Source: Pseudomonadota bacterium
Lineage (GTDB): Bacteria > Pseudomonadota > Alphaproteobacteria > Rhizobiales > Tepidamorphaceae
Length of the DNA stretch: 12,340 nucleotides
Assembly (NCBI GenBank): GCA_023435545.1
Contig: JAEYRQ010000249.1
Coordinates: 1-12,340, forward strand
Direction: 5' to 3'
In this document: one piece after another, positions 7,013 to 12,340 of the stretch
Numbering within the stretch: position 1 is the first letter of the stretch
Layout of the letters: every line of letters begins with the position of its first letter
Notes under the pieces: model-generated
Database searches by the model: none
Told to the model about the DNA's origin: nothing
Seen by the model: only the letters and a program-made list of their open reading frames with translations
Made by a program: the position numbers and the translations under genes

Positions 7013-7086
7013 GCGGTTCGGGCGGATTCGGACGGGCGCAGGTCACGCCCATGTGAAGGCTGACGGGTATCCGGGGAGAACGCAAG

Positions 7087-7767
7087 ATGGCCGCAACCGG
7101 CGACGGGAAACCCGCGATGGGGTGGCTGCCCTCCGACGAGGCGGCGGGCGGCCGGCTGTTCATGGCGGCAGCGGCTCGCAACCGCGAACCGATCATCGAG
7201 GTGCTTCGCGAGGAGCTCGACGGCCGGGCGCCCGCGCATGCGCTGGAACTTGCCAGCGGTTCCGGCGAGCATGTGGTGGCCTTTGCGGAAGCGTTCCCGA
7301 CGACGAGATGGCAGCCAAGCGACAGCGATCCGGCGGGACTGGCCTCGATCACGGCCTGGCGCGAGCACAGCGGCCTGCCGAACATCGCGCCGCCGCTGCC
7401 GATCGACCTGGAGACGCCCGACTGGCACACGGCCGTGGACCATCCGGTCGGCCTGATGGTGGCGATCAACGTCGTGCACATCTCGCCGTGGCGGGCGACG
7501 CTCGGGCTCTTGGACGGCGCCGCGTCGCTGCTGGCGGAGGATGGAATCCTGTTCGTCTACGGCTGCTTCTCCCGCTCCGGCGACTTTGTGTCCCAGTCCA
7601 ACCGCAGCTTCGACGCAGGCTTGCGGCGCCGCGATCCCGAATGGGGTGTTCGCGACACCGACGAAATGGCGCGGGCTGCCGACGAGCGGGGTCTCGTCCT
7701 CGACCGGATCGCGGCGATGCCGGCCAACAACACGGTGGTGGTGTACCGGAGGCGTGGAATCAGGTGA
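7087..7767 (+). CDS. DUF938 family class I SAM-dependent methyltransferase
   Basis: The 226-residue protein matches the DUF938 family along its length. RNREPIIEVL (31-40) is followed by the SAM-binding glycine loop HALELASGSGEHV (51-63) and WQPSDSD (75-81). INVVHISPWRAT is at 127-138, with LFVYGCFSRSG, SNRSFDAGLR and WGVRD after it. The family signature MPANNTVVVYRRR closes the protein. The substrate of the family is unknown, so only methyl transfer is inferred. The usual N-terminus has an Arg-Tyr-x-Pro-Ala region; here it is modified to LFMAAAARNREP. ATG at 7087 has GGGGAG eight bases upstream, which settles the start. It diverges from the NTF2-like/ligase unit, and its 3' end overlaps the convergent exonuclease gene by eight bases. 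Confidence 0.93.
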   Translation: MAATGDGKPAMGWLPSDEAAGGRLFMAAAARNREPIIEVLREELDGRAPAHALELASGSGEHVVAFAEAFPTTRWQPSDSDPAGLASITAWREHSGLPNIAPPLPIDLETPDWHTAVDHPVGLMVAINVVHISPWRATLGLLDGAASLLAEDGILFVYGCFSRSGDFVSQSNRSFDAGLRRRDPEWGVRDTDEMARAADERGLVLDRIAAMPANNTVVVYRRRGIR

Positions 7768-8812
7768 GGGGCTGACCGGGCGAAGGCGGCTCCGTCGATG
7801 CGGCAACAGCGCCCTCCCCCTCCTCCTCGTAGCCGACGAGCCGCAGCGGGCGGGCGGTGAGGCCGCGGGTTTCGGCCCAGTGCACGAGCGCATCCTCCTG
7901 GCCATGCGTGACCCAGAGTTCCGCGCATCCGGTCTCGAGGACGGTGCGGGTGAGGTCGTCCCAGTCGGCGTGGTCGGAGATCACCAGCGGCAACTCGACC
8001 CCGTTCTGTCGCGCCCGCGCCCTGACCCGCATCCAGCCCGACGCGAAGGCAGTGACCGGATCGGCGAAGCGACGCGCCCAGACGTCGGTCATCGAGCCCG
8101 GCGGCGCCACGACGATCTCCCCCGCGAGGGCCCCCTCCGTCTCCCTTACGGGAACCAGCGGCCCGAGCGCGACGCCCGCCTGTTCGTAGAGCGCGCAGAT
8201 CGCCTCCAACGCGCCGTGGATGAAGATCGGCCGGTCGTGGCCCGCCTCGCGCAGCAGCGCGATCACCCGCTGCGCCTTGCCGAGCGAATAGGCCCCGACG
8301 AGATGCGTGCGGTCGGGAAACAGCTCCAGCGAGCCGAGCAGTTTGGCGATCTCCCCGCGCGAATCCGGATGCCTGAACACCGGCAGGCCGAAGGTCGCCT
8401 CGGAGATCAGCAAGTCGCAGGACACAAGCTCGAAGGGCGCGCAGGTCGGGTCGGCCTCGCGCTTATAGTCGCCGGTGACGACGATCCTGAGCCCGCCCGC
8501 CTCGACCAGGATCTGCGCGGAGCCGAGGACATGGCCGGCAGGATGGAAGGACACGGTCGCGTCGCCGATCTTCACCGGCTCGCCCGGTCGGGCGGGCTGG
8601 CTGCTGCCGGCAAAGCCCTCGCCGTATCGCGCGGCCATCACCGCCAGCGTCTCCGTTGTGGCGAGCACCGTCGCGTGTCCCGCCCGCGCATGATCGGAGT
8701 GGCCGTGGGTGATCAGCGCCCGATCGACCGGCCGCACCGGATCGATGAAGAAGCCGCCCGGCCGGCAGAACAGTCCGCGCGGAGTGGGCGTGAGGATCTC
8801 GTCGGGTCGCAT
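7760..8812 (-). CDS. ligase-associated DNA damage response exonuclease (MBL fold, SNM1/CPSF-like)
   Basis: A predicted metal-dependent DNA exonuclease of 350 residues with a metallo-beta-lactamase core. Metal ligands are visible in THGHSDHARAGH (His36, His38, Asp40, His41), PAGHVLGSAQ (His94) and TGDYKRE (Asp115). The beta-CASP-like half follows, with LLISEATFGLP, HLVGAYSLGKAQRV, GWMRVRARARQ and VISDHADWDDL, whose His is a further metal ligand. The family is normally encoded beside the ATP-dependent ligase and Lhr-type helicase. Here it is on the same strand as the ligase but 1.2 kb upstream, with a methyltransferase gene on the opposite strand between them. The start ATG at 8812 has no clear ribosome site. 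The last residues (EPPSPGQPLT) form a low-complexity tail and overlap the end of the DUF938 gene. Confidence 0.94.
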   Translation of the reverse strand: MRPDEILTPTPRGLFCRPGGFFIDPVRPVDRALITHGHSDHARAGHATVLATTETLAVMAARYGEGFAGSSQPARPGEPVKIGDATVSFHPAGHVLGSAQILVEAGGLRIVVTGDYKREADPTCAPFELVSCDLLISEATFGLPVFRHPDSRGEIAKLLGSLELFPDRTHLVGAYSLGKAQRVIALLREAGHDRPIFIHGALEAICALYEQAGVALGPLVPVRETEGALAGEIVVAPPGSMTDVWARRFADPVTAFASGWMRVRARARQNGVELPLVISDHADWDDLTRTVLETGCAELWVTHGQEDALVHWAETRGLTARPLRLVGYEEEGEGAVAASTEPPSPGQPLT

Positions 8813-8911
8813 TCGCGCAGAATAGGCCGGCAGGGCCGCGATAACGAGTGGTCTGCCGTCGCCCGACTGTCTATCTGGTGGCGCACGACCATCCGGGAGG
8901 ATCGCGCCTCG

Positions 8912-9361
8912 ATGAAAAATGGACCGATCATCACCTGCGACGGCGAGGCCGCGCGGCGCAACGCCGCAATTGTGCAGCGGTTCTTCACCGAGGTGCTATC
9001 GGATGCGGGATCAGGCGTCGCCGACGCCTTCCTGGCCGAGGATTTTGTCGATCACGATCCCGAGCCCGGGTCCGATCCCGGCCGTCACGGGGTCGCACTG
9101 AAGCTGGCCGCTCTCTTCGCCGCGTTTCCGGACGGACGTTTCGAACCGCAGATCATCGTCGCCTCGGGCGACATGGTGGCGGTGCGGTCGCGGTTCACCG
9201 GCACGCAGGCCGGTGCGTTCGGCCCGCTGCCGGCCAGCGGTCGGGCGGTCGAGGTGACGTTTCACGATTTCTACGCGATGAGGGACGGCCGCATTGCTGG
9301 TCACTGGCACGTGTTCGATGCCGCCGGAATGATGCAGCAGCTCGGAGCGGCCAGTACGTGA
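8912..9361 (+). CDS. SnoaL-like ester cyclase family protein
   Basis: A 149-residue protein of the SnoaL (PF07366-type) cone fold. The N-terminal helix RNAAIVQRFFTEVLS is followed by LAEDFVDHDPEPGSDPGRHG and a helix LKLAALFAAFPDG. The strands are FEPQIIVASGDMVAVRSRF, then VEVTFHDFYAMRDGRIAGHW, ending DAAGMMQQLG. The pairing of EDFVDHDP with GRIAGHWHVFDAAG is typical of proteins annotated as ester cyclase. SnoaL itself closes an aklanonic acid ring in polyketide synthesis, but most bacterial relatives outside such clusters have no known substrate, and no polyketide genes are here. ATG at 8912 follows GGGAGG by 11 bases, a slightly long spacing. The longer in-frame opening to the left runs antisense through the exonuclease and is not coding. 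Confidence 0.9.
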   Translation: MKNGPIITCDGEAARRNAAIVQRFFTEVLSDAGSGVADAFLAEDFVDHDPEPGSDPGRHGVALKLAALFAAFPDGRFEPQIIVASGDMVAVRSRFTGTQAGAFGPLPASGRAVEVTFHDFYAMRDGRIAGHWHVFDAAGMMQQLGAAST

Positions 9362-9363
9362 AT

Positions 9364-9391
9364 ATCAGCCGGCGCCGTCGCGCCGGCTGAT
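9364..9391. terminator. bidirectional terminator hairpin between ester cyclase and azoR
   Basis: ATCAGCCGGCGC (9364-9375) and GCGCCGGCTGAT (9380-9391) form a perfect 12-bp stem with the four-base loop CGTC. It lies exactly between two convergent genes, 2 bases after the ester cyclase stop and 19 bases before the azoR stop. A broken T-rich stretch (TTCTTT, 9401-9406) follows on the plus strand and ATATT follows on the minus strand. Confidence 0.75.
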
Positions 9392-9410
9392 CGAGGACGG
9401 TTCTTTAGAG

Positions 9411-10040
9411 TCAGGCCGCCAGCGCCTGGCGGGCCACGGTCTTGGCGGCGGCTGTCGCCTCGGCGATGGCTTTCTCCGCCGCCTCGGGGCCGAAGATCGA
9501 GCCCTCGACGCGGACCACCTCGACGTCGGTCATGCCAAGGAAGCCCAGCATGTGCTTGACGTAGGGTGTCTGGAAGTCGATCGCATCGAGCGGCGCGGCG
9601 CTGTAGACGCCGCCGGTGGCGACGACGAGATAGACCTTCTTGCCCGTCACCAGGCCCTCGGGGACACCCGCCTCGGTGTAGCGGAAGGTGATGCCGGAGC
9701 GGGCGACGTAGTCGATCCACGACTTCAGTGTCGAGGTGATGGTGAAGTTGATCATCGACGAGGCGATGACGATCGTGTCGGCCGCCTTCAGCTCGGCGAC
9801 CAGTTCGTCCGAGAGGGCGGCCGCCGCCTTCTGCGCAGTGGTCTGCTGATCGGCCGGCGCGAAGAACCCGCCGAGCGTGGTCGCATCCAGATGCGGCAGC
9901 GGCTCGGCGCCGAGATCGCGGATGACGAGCCTCGCGCCCGGCTCAACTGCCTTCAGGTCGTCGACGAGCGTGCGCGCCACCTTCGTCGACAGCGACTCCT
10001 CGCCGCGCGGGCTGGTGGTGAGAAAGAGGATGCTGCTCAT
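9411..10040 (-). CDS. azoR: FMN-dependent NADH-azoreductase
   Basis: A flavodoxin-fold oxidoreductase of 209 residues that reduces quinones and azo compounds with NADH and FMN; in bacteria the family is linked to thiol and electrophile stress. The FMN-phosphate loop TTSPRGEESLS is at 8-18. DLGAEPLPHLD, LSDELVAELKAADTIVIASSM and TSTLKSWIDYVARSGITFRYTEAG (split here only by eye into known blocks) match E. coli AzoR, as does PEGLVTGKKVYLVV. The flavin-contact segment reads SMINFTI, where E. coli AzoR has PMYNFNI. ATG at 10040 has AGGAAG five bases upstream, which fixes the start; a longer frame reading into the operator region is rejected. It is divergent from a TetR repressor across 152 bases containing a dyad array, so it is most likely repressed by that protein and induced by its ligand. 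Confidence 0.94.
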   Translation of the reverse strand: MSSILFLTTSPRGEESLSTKVARTLVDDLKAVEPGARLVIRDLGAEPLPHLDATTLGGFFAPADQQTTAQKAAAALSDELVAELKAADTIVIASSMINFTITSTLKSWIDYVARSGITFRYTEAGVPEGLVTGKKVYLVVATGGVYSAAPLDAIDFQTPYVKHMLGFLGMTDVEVVRVEGSIFGPEAAEKAIAEATAAAKTVARQALAA

Positions 10041-10059
10041 GGTATCTTCCTGGGGTTCC

Positions 10060-10088
10060 TTGTCCGGAAGGCCGGCTTGGACTATATC
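10060..10088 (+). promoter_or_regulatory. candidate promoter of the tetR gene
   Basis: TTGTCC (10060-10065) and TATATC (10083-10088) are separated by 17 bases, the standard sigma-70 spacing. Transcription would begin near 10095, inside the left arm of the operator array, which fits autorepression. The leader to the tetR ATG would be about 98 bases. Confidence 0.5.
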
Positions 10089-10091
10089 GAT

Positions 10092-10130
10092 GTTACCGAT
10101 CGGTACCGCCGATAGGTACTGACCGGTAAC
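10092..10130. promoter_or_regulatory. TetR operator array (long dyad) between azoR and tetR
   Basis: GTTACCGATCGGTACC (10092-10107) and GGTACTGACCGGTAAC (10115-10130) are inverted copies matching at 14 of 16 positions, with a seven-base spacer. The left arm contains the perfect palindrome TACCGATCGGTA (10094-10105). The right arm contains TACTGACCGGTA (10117-10128), 10 of 12 identical to it, with centres 23 bases apart. Six TACxG or xGGTA half-sites occur in 35 bases. The position between divergent azoR and tetR, over both predicted promoters, makes this the likely binding site of the adjacent TetR protein, perhaps as two dimers. Confidence 0.78.
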
Positions 10131-10141
10131 ACCCTTGTCAA
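10113..10141 (-). promoter_or_regulatory. candidate promoter of azoR overlapped by the operator
   Basis: On the minus strand TTGACA (10141-10136), a perfect -35 consensus, is followed after 17 bases by TACCTA (10118-10113), a poor -10. The right operator arm (10115-10130) fills the spacer and -10, so a bound repressor would block polymerase. The -35 call is good; the -10 is uncertain. Confidence 0.5.
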
Positions 10142-10192
10142 GGGGACGCCGCCGAGAAATTGTTCGGCGGCCGGCGAAACGGCAGGATCGGC

Positions 10193-10798
10193 ATGAGCAC
10201 ATCGGCAGAACTGGCCCGGGATGGATCGGGGACGGAAAAGGTGCCGCCGCGCGAGCGCATCCTCGCCGTGGCGCGGGACCTCTTCTACCGGCAGGGCATC
10301 CGCGCCGTCGGCGTCGAGGCGATCGCCGAGGCCGCCGGCACCAACAAGATGACCCTCTACCGCCACTTCGCCTCCAAGGACGAGCTGGTGGCCGAATACC
10401 TGCGCAGCGTCGCCGCCGAGGACGCCAAGGTATGGGACTGCATCGCCGGCCGTTATCCCGGCGAGCCGCTCAACCAACTTCGCGAATGGGTGCGCTGGAT
10501 GGCCGAGGAGGTATCCTCGGGCAATTCACGCGGCTGCGCCGTCGCCAATGCCGGCGTGCAGATCACCGAGCCGGACCACCCGGCCCGCCAAGTGATCGAG
10601 TCCCACAAGCGCAGCCACCGGGAGAACGTGCTGCGGCTCTGCCGCGAGGCCGGCCTGCGCGACCCCGAACTGGTCGCCGACGGCATCTTCCTGATGCTGG
10701 AGGGCGCGCGGGTGAACATCCAGAGCGAGGGCCACCGGGGCCCCGCCTGCCGCTTCGTGGCGCTCAGCGACGACCTGATCGCCTCGCATTCGAGGTGA
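10193..10798 (+). CDS. TetR/AcrR family transcriptional repressor
   Basis: A 201-residue regulator with an N-terminal TetR DNA-binding domain at about residues 19-66: RERILAVARDLFYRQGIRAV, then VEAIAEAAGTNKMTLYRHF, the helix-turn-helix, and ASKDELVAEYL. The C-terminal part is the variable ligand-binding and dimerisation domain (EWVRWMAEE, GCAVANAGVQI, HRENVLRLCREAGL, DGIFLMLEGARV). The GCAVANA and MLEGA motifs are common in TetR proteins that sense small electrophilic or aromatic molecules, but the ligand cannot be read from sequence. ATG at 10193 has AGGA six bases upstream; an earlier TTG at 10160 lacks such a site. It is divergent from azoR, with an operator array between them, so local autorepression and control of azoR are likely. 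Its stop is four bases from the convergent dcd stop. Confidence 0.95.
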   Translation: MSTSAELARDGSGTEKVPPRERILAVARDLFYRQGIRAVGVEAIAEAAGTNKMTLYRHFASKDELVAEYLRSVAAEDAKVWDCIAGRYPGEPLNQLREWVRWMAEEVSSGNSRGCAVANAGVQITEPDHPARQVIESHKRSHRENVLRLCREAGLRDPELVADGIFLMLEGARVNIQSEGHRGPACRFVALSDDLIASHSR

Positions 10799-10802
10799 AC
10801 GC

Positions 10803-11906
10803 CTACCCCGTCCGGAAGTGCTTCGACAGCTTCAGGCCCTGCGCCTGGTAGTGCGAGCCGATGTCGGTGCCGTAAAGATTCGTCGGCCGCTCGGTGAGGC
10901 GCTCGTAGACGAGGCGGCCGACGATCTGGCCGTCCTCGAGGATGAACGGCACCTCGCGGCTCCTCACCTCGAGCACCGCCCGCGAGCCGTGGCCGCCCGC
11001 CGACGCATGGCCGAAGCCGGGGTCGAAGAACCCTGCATAGTGGACGCGGAACTCGCCGACCAGCGGATCGAAGGGCACCATCTCCGCCGCATAGGCCGGC
11101 GGCACGTGCACCGCTTCCTTGGACGCCAGGATGTAGAACTCATCCGGGTCGAGGATCAGCGTGCGCCCCGGCCGCGCCTCGATCCGGTACCAGAAGTCGG
11201 CGACATCGCAGGCGTCGCGCTTGTCGACGTCGACGACGGCGGTGTGGCGCTTGGCGCGGTAGCCGACCAACCCGCCCTGCCCTGACAGATCGACGCTGAC
11301 GGCGATGCCGCCGGAGATATCGGGCTCGTTGGCGTCGACCAGTCGCTCCTCGCGGTGCAATGCCCCGGTCGCCGCATCGTCCAGGACCGCATGGCCGCGC
11401 CGGAAGCGGATCTGCGACAGGCGCGACCCGGTCCTCGCCAGGATCGGAAAGGTGCGCGGGCTGATCTCGATGTAGAGTGGGCCGTGATAGCCGGACTCGA
11501 CCTTGTCGAAGGCCCGCGCATTGTCGGCAATCACGCGGGTGAACACGTCGAGCCGGCCGGTCGAACTCTTCGGATTGGCGTCGGCGGCGATGTGGGATGG
11601 CAGCCTGAGTTCCTCCAGCAGCGGCACGATGTAGACGCAGCCGGTCTCCAACACCGCTCCGCCGGTCAGGTCGACCTTGTGCATCATCAGCGGCTTCAGC
11701 CGCTCATGCACCGTGTGTCGGGGGCCTGGCAGGAAGCTCGCACGAACCCGGTAGGCCGTGCGCCCGAGCCTCAGGTCGAGGCTCGCCGGCTGGATCTGGT
11801 CAGGCGCCGCGGGACGGTCGAGCGCGATGGCGCCGTCCGTGATCAGCCGCTCGATCGCCTGGCTCGGCAGGATGCCGCCCAGCGGCGCGCCGTCTCCGTT
11901 CAGCAA
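10803..11906 (-). CDS. dcd: bidomain dCTP deaminase (2'-deoxycytidine 5'-triphosphate deaminase)
   Basis: Deaminates dCTP to dUTP, the precursor of dUMP for thymidylate synthesis. At 367 residues it is about twice the usual dCTP deaminase and is a tandem of two related beta-barrel domains, a form typical of Alphaproteobacteria. Domain 1 has GILPSQAIERLI (11-22), IQPASLDLRLG (38-48), PKSSTGRLDVFTR (112-124), matching the nucleotide-binding RSS motif, YHGPLYIEISPR with Glu148, and LSQIRFRRG. Domain 2 has DPDEFYILASKEAVHVP (253-269), VHYAGFFDPGFGH (288-300), AVLEVRSREVP with Glu313, and IVGRLVYERL. The RSS-like motif is replaced in domain 2. The start is TTG at 11906, with GGGGGA seven bases upstream; no in-frame ATG precedes it. 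The gene diverges from metZ and ends four bases from tetR. Confidence 0.93.
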   Translation of the reverse strand: MLNGDGAPLGGILPSQAIERLITDGAIALDRPAAPDQIQPASLDLRLGRTAYRVRASFLPGPRHTVHERLKPLMMHKVDLTGGAVLETGCVYIVPLLEELRLPSHIAADANPKSSTGRLDVFTRVIADNARAFDKVESGYHGPLYIEISPRTFPILARTGSRLSQIRFRRGHAVLDDAATGALHREERLVDANEPDISGGIAVSVDLSGQGGLVGYRAKRHTAVVDVDKRDACDVADFWYRIEARPGRTLILDPDEFYILASKEAVHVPPAYAAEMVPFDPLVGEFRVHYAGFFDPGFGHASAGGHGSRAVLEVRSREVPFILEDGQIVGRLVYERLTERPTNLYGTDIGSHYQAQGLKLSKHFRTG

Positions 11907-11955
11907 ACCGCAGTCCCCCGGGCCATCGTCCGGGTTCCTGTACGCGAACGAGACG

Positions 11956-11984
11956 TTGACGCCAAGCGCCGGCGGGCCTACGCA
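11956..11984 (+). promoter_or_regulatory. candidate promoter of the metZ leader
   Basis: TTGACG (11956-11961) is followed after 17 bases by TACGCA (11979-11984). The -35 is close to consensus and the -10 is weak. The predicted start near 11991 falls just before the first paired base of the SAM-II aptamer, which supports the placement. Confidence 0.45.
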
Positions 11985-11991
11985 GGCGCAA

Positions 11992-12049
11992 CCGTGGTTC
12001 TTTGGGCCGGCCGGCTTGCAGCCACGTTAAAACAACCAGCTAAAAGGCC
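11992..12049 (+). promoter_or_regulatory. SAM-II riboswitch (S-adenosylmethionine aptamer) upstream of metZ
   Basis: The 202-base gap between dcd and metZ holds a short RNA with the SAM-II plan. The P1 stem is CGTGG (11993-11997) with CCACG (12022-12026). The loop opens with TTCTTTGG and ends with the conserved CTTGCAG next to the P1 3' strand. An A-rich strand, GTTAAAACAACC, follows, then the signature AGCTAAAAGG (12038-12047). Laid beside the Sargasso Sea metX aptamer, as I recall it, the order UUGCA, P1 strand, A-rich segment, AGCUAAAAGG is the same. SAM-II elements are known in front of metZ/metY and metA in Alphaproteobacteria and repress when SAM is abundant. The loop contains GGCCGGCCGG, which makes the exact pseudoknot pairing ambiguous by eye. 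Class call is strong; the exact limits may shift by several bases. Confidence 0.88.
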
Positions 12050-12098
12050 GGACGCGCGTAGGCCGCATCGGGCGTCACGTGCGGCCCGGCGCCGTCCG
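12049..12098 (+). other. nested stems between the SAM-II aptamer and the metZ ribosome site
   Basis: CGGACG (12049-12054) can pair with CGTCCG (12093-12098), enclosing a hairpin GGCCGCA (12061-12067) with TGCGGCC (12080-12086). The outer stem ends at the first base of the GAGG ribosome site (12098-12101) and begins inside the GGCCGG that follows the aptamer signature. It could act as an expression platform. In such GC-rich DNA chance pairing is common, so confidence is low. Confidence 0.35.
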
Positions 12099-12108
12099 AG
12101 GTCGCATC

Positions 12109-12340
12109 ATGAGCCGCGAAAGACTCCCCACAGACCGCCCGCTGCGTCCCGCCACGCGGCTGATCCACGAGGGCGAGAGCCGCTCGACCTTCGGCGAGAT
12201 GTCGGAGGCGCTCTACCTCACCTCCGGCTACGCCTACGACACGATGGAGGCGGCCGAAGCGCGCTTCGACGGCAGCGACCCCGGCTACATCTACTCGCGC
12301 TTCTCGAACCCGACGGTCTCGACCTTCGAGCGTCGCATGA
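12109..12340 (+). CDS. metZ: O-succinylhomoserine sulfhydrylase, N-terminal part (runs off the window)
   Basis: A PLP-dependent enzyme of the Cys/Met metabolism family that makes homocysteine from O-succinylhomoserine and sulfide, the direct sulfhydrylation route to methionine in the cytoplasm. The first 77 residues are visible: RPATRLIHEGESRSTFGE, SEALYLTSGYAYDT, AEARFDG and the family block DPGYIYSRFSNPTVSTFE. The PLP lysine lies beyond the window. TRLIHEG and the SEALYLTSGY pattern favour MetZ over cystathionine gamma-synthase, but the boundary within this family is fine. ATG at 12109 has GAGG seven bases upstream. A SAM-II riboswitch in the leader agrees with a methionine biosynthesis role and predicts shut-off at high SAM. 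Confidence 0.94.
   Translation, partial: MSRERLPTDRPLRPATRLIHEGESRSTFGEMSEALYLTSGYAYDTMEAAEARFDGSDPGYIYSRFSNPTVSTFERRM

Noticed and set aside
6588..7481. N-terminal extension of the DNA ligase beyond 6587
   Set aside because: It crosses the NTF2-like gene and part of DUF938 in other frames, and has no resemblance to ligase domains.
7541..8911. Large in-frame extension upstream of the ester cyclase
   Set aside because: It runs through DUF938 and antisense through the exonuclease; SnoaL-like sequence starts only after ATG 8912.
1..12340. Mobile element, CRISPR array, tRNA or defence island
   Set aside because: No transposase or integrase, terminal repeats, spaced direct repeats or cloverleaf-like sequence were found; gene content is housekeeping, stress response and transport.

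Overview
The window is GC-rich, densely coded chromosomal DNA and looks like an alphaproteobacterium of the order Hyphomicrobiales (Rhizobiales). The main clues are a SAM-II riboswitch in front of metZ with a two-domain dCTP deaminase gene divergent from it, a DUF6460 membrane protein, and a quinone-type pyrD behind a DUF952 gene. Genus cannot be read from the sequence. I see no insertion sequence, integrase, tRNA, rRNA or CRISPR array, so this is ordinary core and near-core DNA rather than an island.

Layout from left to right. (1) 1-338, minus: the N-terminal half of an XRE/S24 phage-repressor-like regulator. Its frame is cut by a TGA at 36-38, yet the family-like sequence resumes in the same frame beyond it. 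(2) 507-2259, plus: a tight operon DUF952 - pyrD - ArsC family reductase, with both junctions a 4-base GTGA overlap. (3) 7012-2288, minus, in transcription order: SnoaL/NTF2-like protein, ATP-dependent DNA ligase, MscS channel, DUF6460 membrane protein, MATE exporter. The first two are closely spaced; the rest are separated by 66-97 bases. (4) 7087-7767, plus: a DUF938 methyltransferase, whose end overlaps the end of (5) 8812-7760, minus: the MBL-fold exonuclease of the ligase-associated DNA damage response set. (6) 8912-9361, plus: a SnoaL-like ester cyclase that meets (7) 10040-9411, minus: an azoR-type FMN NADH-azoreductase, at a strong bidirectional hairpin. (8) 10193-10798, plus: a TetR repressor divergent from azoR across a shared promoter-operator region. 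(9) 11906-10803, minus: bidomain dCTP deaminase. (10) 11956-12340, plus: promoter, SAM-II riboswitch and the start of metZ.

Functional links. pyrD (pyrimidine synthesis) and dcd (dCTP to dUTP) both serve pyrimidine nucleotide supply, though they lie far apart and are probably not co-regulated. The ligase and the MBL exonuclease are known partners in a DNA repair set, here split by an oppositely oriented methyltransferase gene. TetR very likely controls azoR and itself through the dyad array between them. metZ is probably switched off by S-adenosylmethionine through the riboswitch. I find no clear novel system. The best leads are the interrupted repressor, the symmetric TetR operator array, the NTF2-like gene attached to the repair ligase, and the spacing between the metZ riboswitch and its ribosome binding site.
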